Of a DNA stretch of 64,000 bases, positions 49,501 to 56,246 are shown one piece after another. The notes beneath the pieces are model-generated. The model saw nothing but the letters and a program-made list of their open reading frames with translations. It had not been told where the DNA came from and made no database searches. The position numbers and the translations under genes were made by a program. Each line of letters begins with the position of its first letter. Within the stretch, counting starts at the first letter, position 1. The stretch covers positions 9,509,784 to 9,573,783 of the forward strand of contig CP136066.1 of assembly GCA_032622095.1 (NCBI GenBank), in the 5' to 3' direction. Source of the stretch: Siphonodentalium dalli. Taxonomy: Eukaryota > Mollusca > Scaphopoda > Gadilida > Siphonodentaliidae.

Positions 49501-52429
49501 CTATTACTGCAGGCGATGGAGATATTAGTTATACTATTACTGCAGGCGATGGAGATATTAGTTATACTATTACTGCAGGCGATGGAGATATTAGTTATAC
49601 TATTACTGCAGGCGATGGAGATATTAGTTATACTATTACTGCAGGCGATGGAGATATTAGTTATACTATTACTGCAGGCGCGATGGAGATATTAGTTATA
49701 CTATTACTGCAGGCGATGGAGATATTAGTTATACTATTACTGCAGGCGATGGAGATATTAGTTATACTATTACTGCAGGCGATGGAGATATTAGTTATAC
49801 TATTACTGCAGGCGATGGAGATATTAGTTATACTATTACTGCAGGCGATGGAGATATTAGTTATACTATTACTGCAGGCGCGATGGAGATATTAGATATA
49901 CTATTACTGCAGGCGATGGAGATATTAGATATACTATTACTGCAGGCGATGGAGATATTAGTTATACTATTACTGCAGGCGATGGAGATATTAGTTATAC
50001 TATTACTGCAGGCGATGGAGATATTAGATTATTACTGCAGGCGATGGAGATATTAGTTATACTATTACTGCAGGCGATGGAGATATTAGTTATACTATTA
50101 CTGCAGGCGATGGAGATATTAGTTATACTATTACTGCAGGCGATGGGGATATTAATTATACTATTACTGCAGGCGATGGAGATATTAGTTATACTATTAC
50201 TGCAGGCGATGGAGATATTAGATTATTACTGCAGGCGATGGAGATATTAGTTATACTATTACTGCAGGCGATGGAGATATTAGTTATACTATTACTGCAG
50301 GCGATGGAGATATTAGATATATTAATTTGCAGCCTATCATTTACTTTTCAAATTCTCAACACTAACTGGGTCATTCGTAGTTAATAAGACTCTTATAGAG
50401 TTGAGTAGCCTTCAGAGCTGTTGGTCCGTATGCATTGACATGATACATTGTCTGTGTTTAACAATTCACATGGGTATATTGTGTTATAACTCAGGCTTCA
50501 CACGGGAGCGTATATTGTGTTATAACTCAGGCTTCACAAGGGAGCGTATATTGTATTATAACTCAGGCTTCACACGGGAGCGTATATTGTGTTATAACTC
50601 AGGCTTCTCACACGGGAGGGTATATTGTGTTATAACTCAGGCTTCTCACACGGGAGCGTATATTGTGTTATAACTCAGGCTTCACACGGGAGCGTATATT
50701 GTGTTATAACTCAGACTTCTCACACGGGAGCGTATATTGTGTTATAACTCAGGCTTCTCACACGGGAGCGTATATTGTGTTATAACTCAGGCTTCTCACA
50801 CGGGAGCGTATATTGTGTTATAACTCAGGCTTCACACGGGAGCGTATATTGTGTTATAACTCAGGCTTCACACGGGAGCGTATATTGTGTTATAACTCAG
50901 GCTTCACACGGGAGCGTATATTGTGTTATAACTCAGGCTTCTCACACGGGAGCGTATATTGTGTTATAACTCAGGCTTCACACGGAAGCGTATATTGTGT
51001 TATAACTCAGGCTTCTCACACGGGAGAGTATATTGTGTTATAACTCAGGCTTCACACGGGAGCGTATATTGTGTTATAACTCAGGCTTCTCACACAGGCG
51101 AGTATATTGTGTTATAACTCAGGCTTCACACGGGAGCGTATATTGTGTTATAACTCAGGCTTCTCACACGGGAGAGTATATTGTGTTATAACTCAGGCTT
51201 CCGATTCACACGGGAGCGTATATTGTGTTATAACTCAGGCTTCCGATTCACACGGGAGCGTATATTGTGTTATAACTCAGGCTTCCGATTAATAATTGCA
51301 GCTAATAAGTTTGATATTGGAATAAATGCAAATCAGTCTATCTGTTATAAATGAATTCTATGATAATATCAAACCTGTCAAATCCCAACAACTAACATTT
51401 TATTGATATAAAAATACAAGCTGATTTACGTTCACTTCAATTAAAGCTGCCATATTTATCGATTGAAAGCAAGAAACGTCAGGATGTATACCAAATAAGG
51501 TACTAGTATGCATTACGCCTTATGTTGCGTTAAAAATAGAATATCTCCATTATTGTCTGAAATTCAATTTCAATGCAAATGACTCATCTCAACACTGCTT
51601 TAGGAATAAAAAAAATGTTTATAATTTGAACGAAAACGACTTGTGGTAGTGAGCGATTGAGTGAAGCAAGGCAGAGAACTAGTACACATGTAGCCCTTAC
51701 CGGGGGTATCATAGTAACGGGGTGAAAATATTAGGGTAGGTACATGTAGGTAGGTAATTTTCCTTATTTTTTTTTATTTTTTATCCAGCTGCAGAAATAT
51801 ATTGAACTGCCTGGACCGAAGTGACATAAAATCCCAACCCATGCTGTGGGGAAAGTATTGCTTGAACAACACAGTGGAAATATATATTAAGATTGAATAA
51901 AAGATAAAACTTGGTTTATGCTTAAGTGTGTGATTTGTTATTCACATGCCAAATTTTCATAATTTTGTCTATATTACTTGGTATGAAATTGAACTTTTTT
52001 TTTATTTTTAACTTTTGAGGTCTAGCTGTCACTTTATGGTCACTTTACGCAGGGAAATGTTGGAAACCATGTGTTTTGCACACTGATGAACATCATTATG
52101 TAGGTGCTTTGGTGGTAAAAAACAGTATTTTTTTTTTAAAATTTCAATTTTTCTCAAAATATCAATAAAAAGATTAGGGTCGGCATTATTTTTAGGGTCG
52201 GTCGATGTGCGGAAAGGTATCTTTTTTTTGCCTTACCGATAGTGTCCGATTTAAGTTGCTGCTCGATAGCGTCATAATGTGCAGCGAATTTGTTTTCTAT
52301 GCTGCCTATTTTTAGATCCTCTTCTATCTTTTTCTTCTTCACTTCTATTTCTTCTTGTTCCTTCTGTCTTTTTTTTATGAGGATCATGGCCCGACCGGCC
52401 TCTGAGGCCGCACCTTTGTAGAATGCCAT
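22004..52429 (-). CDS. FAM50A: FAM50/XAP5-family protein, five coding exons (352 aa)
   Basis: Join, read on the minus strand: 52429-52237, 40826-40687, 36563-36419, 30700-30631, 22514-22004. The exons sum to 1,059 nt (352 codons plus TGA). All introns are GT-AG with matching phases (1, 0, 1, 2). Seen in the sequence: an N-terminal [15 protein letters not shown] block; a charged, probably coiled-coil stretch at about residues 18-111; an acidic run at 121-142; a basic KKKRFGKNP nuclear-localisation-like motif at 155-163; and a C-terminal XAP5 domain at about 184-340 with [31 protein letters not shown] and [14 protein letters not shown]. Known of the family: nuclear, found with spliceosomes (C complex) and needed for normal mRNA processing; the plant relative XCT affects the clock and splicing. 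Human FAM50A is 339 aa, so this is full length with a short C-terminal tail (341-352). FAM50A and FAM50B arose within mammals, so a plain 'FAM50' name fits equally well. No frameshift or internal stop was seen. Confidence 0.94.
22670..22890 (+). mobile_element. Fragment of a C-type TTAA element (intron 4)
   Basis: AATTGTTAAAGAATGT-type spacer and one palindrome (22817-22883) ending GTGGCACAGGGTC; no TTAA ends found. Confidence 0.6.
23173..23343 (-). pseudogene. Duplicated exon-5 acceptor fragment, split by a MITE
   Basis: In intron 4, about 680 nt upstream of exon 5, roughly 80 nt is a near copy of the exon-5 boundary: intron sequence ending TTTGCTCTGCTTTAA, then AACAG and about 21 nt of exon (AGAGAAGTTGAGACAAGAATG). 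The copy then diverges, so it has no usable coding exon. The TTAA just upstream of the AG is duplicated around a 94-bp element (23197-23290). Comparison with the intact site at 22518-22521 shows the insertion is exact. The insertion replaces the pyrimidine tract with purine-rich sequence. Confidence 0.85.
23197..23290 (-). mobile_element. Minimal TTAA MITE C3 in the duplicated acceptor
   Basis: Only 94 bp: TTAACCCTTTCAGTGCCAAG then TCCGATTTTTGTATCAACCC (one C end), and AACTGAAAGGGTTAA at the other. The palindrome is absent, so it is a deletion derivative of family C. Confidence 0.82.
23639..25303. repeat. Fold-back repeat in intron 4
   Basis: 23639-23745 and 25178-25303 are inverted copies: GGCCAAAAGGAAGAATACCT / AGGTATTCTTCGTTTTGGCC, GTTTAGGGTAAC / GTTACCCTAAAC, GGGCGGGCGG, CTTCATTTTATTTT / AAAATAAAATGAAG. 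No gene was seen between the arms. Confidence 0.6.
23890..24515 (+). mobile_element. Unclassified dispersed repeat
   Basis: Begins TAGAACTAGAAGGTGACCCG, with CGGACGAAGTCGGG-type sequence, and ends in TCCGTCCGGCAGTTTTCGAG, (CA)n and AATATATAATAGATA. Such ends are typical of dispersed non-autonomous elements. The class is unknown to me. Confidence 0.45.
27504..28448 (+). mobile_element. HINE-like element F2
   Basis: Best complete copy: ACAAGAGCTACGCTGGGCGT, ATACGCCCTC, then six or so core units of about 150-170 bp, CGCCCGCCCGGACGGACAGACC, and the terminal hairpin ATACGGCCTTTT / AAAAGGGCGTAT. Confidence 0.7.
28450..29095. other. No gene seen (interior of H, intron 4)
   Basis: AT-rich sequence; the open frames are short and show no recognisable domain. 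Confidence 0.5.
29376..29765. other. No gene or clear repeat seen (intron 4)
   Basis: AT-rich sequence with a short G run at about 29562-29571. Confidence 0.5.
29770..30190. mobile_element. MITE A, copy 7 (intron 4)
   Basis: Left end AGTGTGTCTGACATTTGCAG with its palindrome; the right palindrome is disrupted after GATGCTAGCCCACTGTGC and ends TCACACACTATATCCAGGCT. Confidence 0.65.
30250..30355. repeat. 29-bp tandem repeat, 4 copies (intron 4)
   Basis: Unit TTCAGATGTTCCGAAATCAC then CTGCCGAAA. Confidence 0.92.
30360..30620. repeat. Paralogue of 7430-8130, next to exon 4
   Basis: Shares ACCATAAAATGTTCTAGATA, CTGATRTCTGGAATT, CCCAAGAACATTTAATTTAC and ACATTTTATGCTGTGTTT with the region around C1, in the same order and orientation. 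It lacks C1, which gives an empty site at 30407-30411. Confidence 0.75.
30631..30700 (-). CDS. FAM50A: FAM50 exon 4 (residues 160-183)
   Basis: Only 70 nt, between the acceptor TATTCACAG and the donor GTAATC. It encodes [20 protein letters not shown] then NKL, with a split Arg codon (AG + A of exon 5). This is the very conserved [13 protein letters not shown] stretch of the family and completes the NLS-like KKKRFGKNP across the exon 3/4 junction. Repeat sequence shared with 7.3-8.1 kb lies close downstream of its donor. Confidence 0.93.
30864..30940 (+). mobile_element. 5' fragment of a D-type TTAA element (intron 3)
   Basis: TTAACCCTTACATGATGGGA then CTGGTGCAGCATTAAAGATCC, as in D2; cut off after TTTCCCATAGG. 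Confidence 0.5.
30945..31575. other. No gene or clear repeat seen (intron 3)
   Basis: AT-rich intron sequence with a T run at about 31532-31541. Confidence 0.5.
31577..33032. mobile_element. TTAA element E2 (intron 3)
   Basis: 1,456 bp with 18-bp inverted ends TTAACTCTTTCGCTGCCA flanked by TTAA. It contains a 146-bp tandem repeat (31905-32265) and three AAGATGGMCG...TCACRTGAC modules (32416, 32636, 32811). No transposase frame; the 120-codon frame at 31913-32275 is the tandem repeat. Confidence 0.75.
31905..32265. repeat. About 146-bp tandem repeat, 2.5 copies, in E2
   Basis: Unit contains CTCTAATGATCGAGGGGCGC, CTGCGGCGCATAAGATACTT and GTGGCGGGATGGGGTGGTGG. Confidence 0.9.
33080..33345 (+). 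mobile_element. HINE-like fragment F5 (intron 3)
   Basis: One core unit (GGTCATAACTCCTTTAAAAT, CCATATTCAAACTTGAACTG), ACAGACAGACAGATATAGATGG and the hairpin TATGTGTACCATACTATGGT with its mirror. Confidence 0.6.
33350..33910. other. No gene or clear repeat seen (intron 3)
   Basis: AT-rich intron sequence without a recognisable frame or repeat. Confidence 0.5.
33915..34475 (+). mobile_element. HINE-like element F6 (intron 3)
   Basis: Three core units of about 160 bp (GGGCCATAACTCCAGTAAAA, ATCAAACCCATATTCGAACT, CATACAAAATTTGGTTCC), then CAGACAGACAGACGGACGGAC and the hairpin TATGTTTACCATACTATGGT. Confidence 0.62.
34480..35195. other. No gene or clear repeat seen (intron 3)
   Basis: Intron sequence with a few GGTACCAGTACCGG-like short repeats at about 34540-34620. 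Confidence 0.5.
35198..35580 (-). mobile_element. TTAA MITE B7 (intron 3)
   Basis: TTAACCCTTTACCCGACAGA left; TTTGTTGGGTAAAGGGTTAA right. First palindrome 35227-35297; the second is reduced to a single arm end (GAGAATGCATTGGCACAGGG). Confidence 0.8.
35968..36358. repeat. Inverted repeat P with nested MITE C4 (intron 3)
   Basis: AATACACCCATAGTAGTCGA at 35968 and its complement AGCTATTATGGGTGTATT at 36358 are outer ends. ACCACAATTCCACATGTAG mirrors the left inner arm. C4 sits at a central TTAA. Confidence 0.65.
36049..36301 (+). mobile_element. TTAA MITE C4 (intron 3)
   Basis: TTAACCCATTGAGTGCCAGG left; CCTGGCACTCAAAGGGTTAA right; palindrome 36185-36250. A 253-bp C derivative lacking the part present in C1. 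Confidence 0.8.
36419..36563 (-). CDS. FAM50A: FAM50 exon 3 (residues 112-159, acidic run and NLS)
   Basis: 145 nt between the acceptor GATATTCAG and the donor GTAAGC. It encodes [12 protein letters not shown], a Glu-rich run, then [15 protein letters not shown], matching the 'SSLSF - acidic - KKRKLG' layout of animal FAM50. The GAG/GAA/GAC-rich tract reads on the plus strand as a CTC/CTT polypyrimidine run. MITE N (36601-37053) ends 37 nt upstream of the acceptor. Confidence 0.92.
36601..37053. mobile_element. MITE N with nested fragments (intron 2)
   Basis: Inverted ends GGGGGACTGTACCCTAAATT / GGATTTAGTGTACAGTCCCC, extending to CCATTTATG on both sides. Inside are a C-type fragment (36660-36880) and an inverted CATGGCAATTATAATGAAAA pair (36887-36955). 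Its left edge is 37 nt from FAM50 exon 3. Confidence 0.72.
37155..37560. mobile_element. MITE A, copy 8 (intron 2)
   Basis: Left end CAAGCCTTCAAATAGTATGT, right end GTCAAACAGACTATTTCAAA. The left palindrome lacks its outer GGTGAATTTAGTGA arm. Confidence 0.68.
37655..37868. repeat. 24-bp tandem repeat, about 9 copies (intron 2)
   Basis: Unit TGTTGTGAAGCGGAGTGTTG then TATT, almost invariant. On the minus strand it reads as NNTTLRFT-type repeats in open frame only because 24 is a multiple of 3. Confidence 0.95.
37870..38540. other. No gene or clear repeat seen (intron 2)
   Basis: AT-rich intron sequence. Confidence 0.5.
38543..39012. mobile_element. MITE L (intron 2)
   Basis: Inverted ends of about 40 bp: CAGGTCAGGCACATCCTGAA, TTCCACTATTATAGTGG and their complement at 38970-39012. 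AT-rich interior with no frame. Confidence 0.78.
39016..39237. repeat. 74-bp tandem repeat, about 2.7 copies (intron 2)
   Basis: Unit CACCCATCTCCTGTAAAACA, GTTTTATGATATACTAGCTG, GGGTACCCGGCATCATGATT, ACAGTCCACACT. The first 36 bp matches 40648-40683 beside the exon-2 donor. Confidence 0.9.
39375..39765. repeat. 117-bp tandem repeat, about 3.3 copies (intron 2)
   Basis: Unit includes GAGGCAATGTCTGACGTTGA, GTGCGGTCTCTGTGGAGACT and TATGAATAAAGAGCGTTATG. The length is 39 codons, so a repetitive open frame results. Confidence 0.92.
39780..40640. other. No gene or clear repeat seen (intron 2)
   Basis: AT-rich intron sequence; short AATCGAATCTCAAATCGAA duplication at about 39845-39890. Confidence 0.5.
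40687..40826 (-). CDS. FAM50A: FAM50 exon 2 (residues 65-111)
   Basis: 140 nt between the acceptor TTTGTTCCAG and the donor GTATGA. It encodes [14 protein letters not shown], then [20 protein letters not shown] and a Lys-rich tail: the strongly charged helical segment found at this place in FAM50 proteins. It lacks an ATG-initiated frame of its own and was found by matching phase and family sequence. A TTAA-type MITE (40851-41098) begins 24 nt upstream of its acceptor. Confidence 0.92.
40851..41098 (+). mobile_element. TTAA MITE C5, 24 nt from exon 2 (intron 1)
   Basis: TTAACCCTTTGAGTGCCAGG left; CCTGGCACTCAAAGGGTTAA right; palindrome 40979-41047. On the coding strand its end abuts the pyrimidine tract of the exon-2 acceptor. 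Confidence 0.82.
41180..50325. repeat. 9.1-kb satellite of 29-33-bp units in FAM50 intron 1
   Basis: About 280 units. Main unit (33 bp): TTATACTATTACTGCAGGCG then ATGGAGATATTAG. Variants: 31-bp units with GCGCGATGG and no TTAG (pure block 41190-41525), 33-bp TTATATATAC units, and 29-bp TTAGATTATTAC units. The 33-bp form gives open frames reading [11 protein letters not shown], an artefact of period 33. Variant order shows large duplications (see findings). Confidence 0.97.
50470..51293. repeat. 36-40-bp satellite, about 22 units (intron 1)
   Basis: Unit GTATATTGTGTTATAACTCA then GGCTTCACACGGGAGC. Variants insert TC (CTTCTCACAC) or CGATT (CTTCCGATTCACAC). The last units all carry the CGATT form. 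Confidence 0.95.
51300..52230. other. No gene or clear repeat seen (start of intron 1)
   Basis: AT-rich intron sequence, with GTAGGTAGGTAATTTTCC at about 51744 that has an inverted relative at 54555-54575. Confidence 0.5.
52237..52429 (-). CDS. FAM50A: FAM50 exon 1 (residues 1-64 plus 1 nt)
   Basis: Starts at ATG with a good context (A at -3, G at +4) and ends ATC-G before the donor GTAAGG. It encodes the hallmark N-terminus [15 protein letters not shown] followed by a Lys/Glu-rich helix and the conserved [19 protein letters not shown]. The start is fixed by family conservation of [15 protein letters not shown] and by the stop-rich AT-rich sequence upstream. The single leftover G joins GA of exon 2 to make Gly65. 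Confidence 0.94.
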
Positions 52430-52553
52430 TTTTGGGTTTTAGCTATCCTCTATTACCTGTAAAACAGGAAGCCTGGTACAGTCAATTTCAGTTAATTGCA
52501 TCTCGGTTAAATGAATCATTCAGATATTTGCATAAAATAAGATGTTGCAAATA
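52430..52553 (-). promoter_or_regulatory. FAM50 5' flank / 5' UTR
   Basis: About 120 nt separate the start codon from a HINE-like element (52554-54272). A pyrimidine-rich CTGTTTTACAG ends at 52457, 28 nt before the ATG, and could be a 3' splice site of an untranslated leader exon. Followed by GTAATA it could equally be read as a donor. I see no TATA box. The transcription start cannot be placed. Confidence 0.35.
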
Positions 52554-54272
52554 ACAAGACAGTCAAAGACTGTGGGGTCGCTCACCAGACTGCAAAGACT
52601 GATAAGACTGGGACTCTTGAGACCATAACAGTCAGAACTTTTCATAATCACTTTAAAAGAAGCGGATCTACACAGGATATGTGGCTAGAGAGGCTTCATG
52701 TCGATCAGCGAATATCTACCTTTAAATTACCAATGGAACACTACAGATCCCCCTCCAGCTCAACATATCCCCTCCTGACCGGGCTCCAGATTCCCAAGTC
52801 TTAGGTTAGAATTTCACAACTGACGTCTCAAACTTTCTCAATTGTTCGAAATTTCCAATCTCACAAGCACCGTTTTATAAACTATTTAGACATGTTTGAA
52901 GCCCAATTATCCATGAACCCGAAAACAACATATATATGTCAAGATTAATCAGTCAGGTAGTTCCAAGGTAGATGTTTTAAGTGAAGTCCCCATAGCCCCG
53001 TCATTTCTTGACAGGTTGACCTCATGTTAACAAATCTGAATCTCAGTCACTAAAGGATCCTCCATACTATATGTAAGCTAAATAGTCCAACCTCTCTTGA
53101 GAAGACATTTTTAAGTATTACTATAGAGACATACAGTTATGTCCCTGGTCCCAGTCTATTTAATCTGGTGACCCCATCTGAATAAATTTGAATCCCAGAT
53201 ACCAAAGAACCCTTCATACTAAATATCAATAAAATAGACCTGATGGTCTGTGTGAAGGAAGCATATTAAGAGGAAAACTTTCCTTTGCTTGACCCCTAGT
53301 TGACAAGTTGACCCCATTTAAAACCAATGACCCCATTTGAAAAAAAAATCTGAACTCCAGGTCACCCAAGGACTGTTCATACCAAATATGAACCCGTTCA
53401 ACCTGATGGTACAGCAGAAGAGGTAGTTTTTAAGAATTACTATGGAGAGCAAGAGTTATGGCCCTGCCTTCATAACCATTTGATAGAGTGACCTCATTTG
53501 AACAAATATGAATGTAAGTCACCTAGGGAACATCTACACCAAATATGAACCCATTCAGTCTAGAGAAGATGTGAGCTCAAAAATTACATTTCATTGAACA
53601 AATCTGTAAATCACCCCCCCCCCCCCCCCAACACAGTGGCGACATCCCTGCAAGAATATGACATACATCATTTATTTGGATGCCTATTGCCTTAACAAAA
53701 TTACCATGACCTGGAAAGCCAGTGCATTCTCTTTTATATGGGAGGCTTCCCATGGGAGCATATATAAGAGAATGCACAAGCACAGGGTCTCACCAGCACA
53801 ACGCTGGTCATGAAATGGTTAATATTAATAGTAAAAATAAACTTTATCTTTCAAACAGGCAATTTGTATCTGAGATAAACATGGGATAAAATTCCATTCA
53901 TAAAGCCACTATCAGCAACAAGAATGTCTGGGAGACCTGTTGACATGAAGATAATTAATGATGGCACAAACATTTGCCCAGTGATACCAATGTATTGTGT
54001 TACTCCTACAGCTGTGTTCAAAACAAGGAATAGAGTTATGACCCTGGTTTGGCAACTATTTGACCCAGTGACCTCATTTGAACAAATCTGAATGAGAGTC
54101 ACCTAGGGAACATCCACACCAAATATGAACCAATTTGGTATGATGGTTTCAGAGGAGAAGATGTTTTTAAAAAAGTTGACGGACGGACAGACGGACAGAC
54201 AGACAGACGGATGGACGACGGACGAGGAGTGATGACTATAGCTCCACCGGAGACTTCGTCTCAGGTGAGCTA
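52554..54272 (+). mobile_element. HINE-like element F8, upstream of FAM50
   Basis: Begins ACAAGACAGTCAAAGACTGT with GTCGCTCACC soon after. Core units of about 150-200 bp (GACCCCATTTGAAYAAATYTG, CACCWAGGGAACATCYACACC, AAATATGAACC). Ends ACGGACGGACAGACGGACAG and a hairpin TAGCTCCACCGG / CAGGTGAGCTA. Interrupted by a D-type fragment (53705-53822). Confidence 0.65.
53705..53822 (+). mobile_element. D-type TTAA fragment inside F8
   Basis: A diverged palindrome (GCCAGTGCATTCTCTTTTAT, GGCTTCCCATGGGAG) then CACAGGGTCTCACCAGCACA and ATGGTTAA. The left TTAA end was not located. Confidence 0.5.
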
Positions 54273-54274
54273 AA

Positions 54275-55130
54275 AAGGAAAATATGAACATCACCATTTG
54301 ACACTTCATTGAAAGCCCTTGTGATGTGTTCTACCAAATTCTTCATAACGGCCATTTTATCTAATTTCGTATGTAAGCTGAAATAACGTTACACTAATTT
54401 GTCATTGGTTAAATATAAATACAATACACTGTGAATGGCTTTAAATTGTTGGTATAAATTTTTGTGGTTCAGCCATTTAATATGACTTTTTTTGGGTTCG
54501 TAAGGCCAAAATTAATAAATTGTTTGTTTGTCCACACCCCTACCCAAAAATTTTCAGGTGGGTAGGTAGGTAGGGGATTTTTTTTTTTTGCAAGGTGGAA
54601 TGGCATATTAAGGGTCCCCTCCATGGTGCAGGCCGAGGGTATCAATATTAATAAATAGTCAGGGATTAATTTGATAACAAATTAAAATTTTAATAGTTGG
54701 AAAAACACAACAAGAACAATAAATAATTATGCTGTTCAGTCACAGTTGCTGGAGTTTCTGACCGAAAATGAGCTTCTCAGACAACATACCACTACTAAAA
54801 AACAAAACAAATTAAAATTAAAAAAAACAAAAATCTCAATCTCAATAAAAGAATTTCCAGTCGGCCGTTAAAATCGAGTCGGTCGGGGCGAGGACAAACA
54901 AATACCTTTTTAATTATGGCCTAAATACATGGGTCTGCTGGTACTAACTGTCCAAACCCCCAATAATAACAATAAAATCCAACTAATAGAAGTGCAGCCA
55001 CCTCGGCGAGCTGTCGGAAATTGTGCATCCGCACTGTAGGATTAATTAGCACGTCGCATGTCCTAGCTTTTGTTGCCAACTATCGAGAATGTTAACAACA
55101 GGATTTTATTACATTTATATTAAAGCTACA
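54275..55130. other. No gene or clear repeat seen
   Basis: AT-rich sequence upstream of FAM50. I saw no coding frame. Confidence 0.5.
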
Positions 55131-55132
55131 TG

Positions 55133-55499
55133 TACCCTGCAGGACAAAACAAGTGTATTGGCACCGCAGTGTATTTGCCGTTCGGTCGCGGTGTCAGAGT
55201 TTGTAACTGCAGTTGAGCACCATGGCCGAGCGGCAAGTACACTGTGGCAGAACAGCAAGTACACTGCAGCCGAAAGGCAACTACACTGCGACCAAATGGC
55301 ATGTACACCATGGTAGGATTTCAGGTTTGTATCAGTTTAATGGACGTACACCGCAGCAACTACACCATGGCCGAATGGCAAGTACACCGCGGCCCAACTG
55401 TACGTAGCCGGTGGAGCCGCGGTGTAGTTGAATTTCAGCCGCGGTGGCAACGCTAACCACACCGCGGTTAAGTGGACACCTGTTTTGTCCAGCAGGGTA
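55133..55499. mobile_element. CCGCGG-rich TIR element G1
   Basis: Inverted ends CCCTGCAGGACAAAACAAGTGT / GGACACCTGTTTTGTCCAGC, flanked by TA. The interior has diverged 22-bp units of the type CGGCAAGTACACCGCGGCCG. TA flanks suggest a TA target; superfamily unknown. Confidence 0.72.
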
Positions 55500-56246
55500 A
55501 GTGAAAGTCACTCTCTTCTCAAAACAATCAAAGCGAGAATGGGGGATTATTTACAGAAGCCAACATCTGATTAATCTGCACCATATAAAATATACCCACA
55601 ATCAGTCAACTATATAATGCAAATATGTCTCGTAAAAGCTGGTTACAAAAGACTTGTGATTGTGTCGGGTTTCACAAAAGCTGTCCAGACTGTGATGTAA
55701 CTGTTAATAGTTAATACTTCAAACACTTGTTATTTATTGTTATTAAGTCAGATTGATTACACATTGTAATTAGACCAGAGCATCTCTTCCATTAATATAC
55801 TCGCAGATCGAGTTAGATAGAGTTACATGCCTTATTTGAATGTACATCGGGTCAATAGAGTTACCTCCCGCATGACATTTATCAAATTGGCGACCGTGAT
55901 AGTTTCGAAGATAATTTTTATTTAAAGTAATTTATTGTATTTGCCAATATATATATTAGGCCTACTTATTGTTGATAGTGTCTTTGAGGCGCGAGTAGAT
56001 ACAAATTACATAACCGGGAACTACTATAGACTATATTCTTATTATAAATATTTAAATATATTATTATACATTAATATATTGTCTTTCTTCAAAAAGTTTA
56101 ATGAAAACAAATAAAAAAGACAATTGTGGAAAATTAAATGCTATTCCCATTGTATATACATGTATAACTTATTATAAGAGTTTCGCGATGTATGCCCGCG
56201 ATCCACTGTGAGTGAGTGTGACTGTGTATCCCGGTGATTCGTGGTC
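55500..56246. other. No gene or clear repeat seen
   Basis: AT-rich sequence. Confidence 0.5.
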
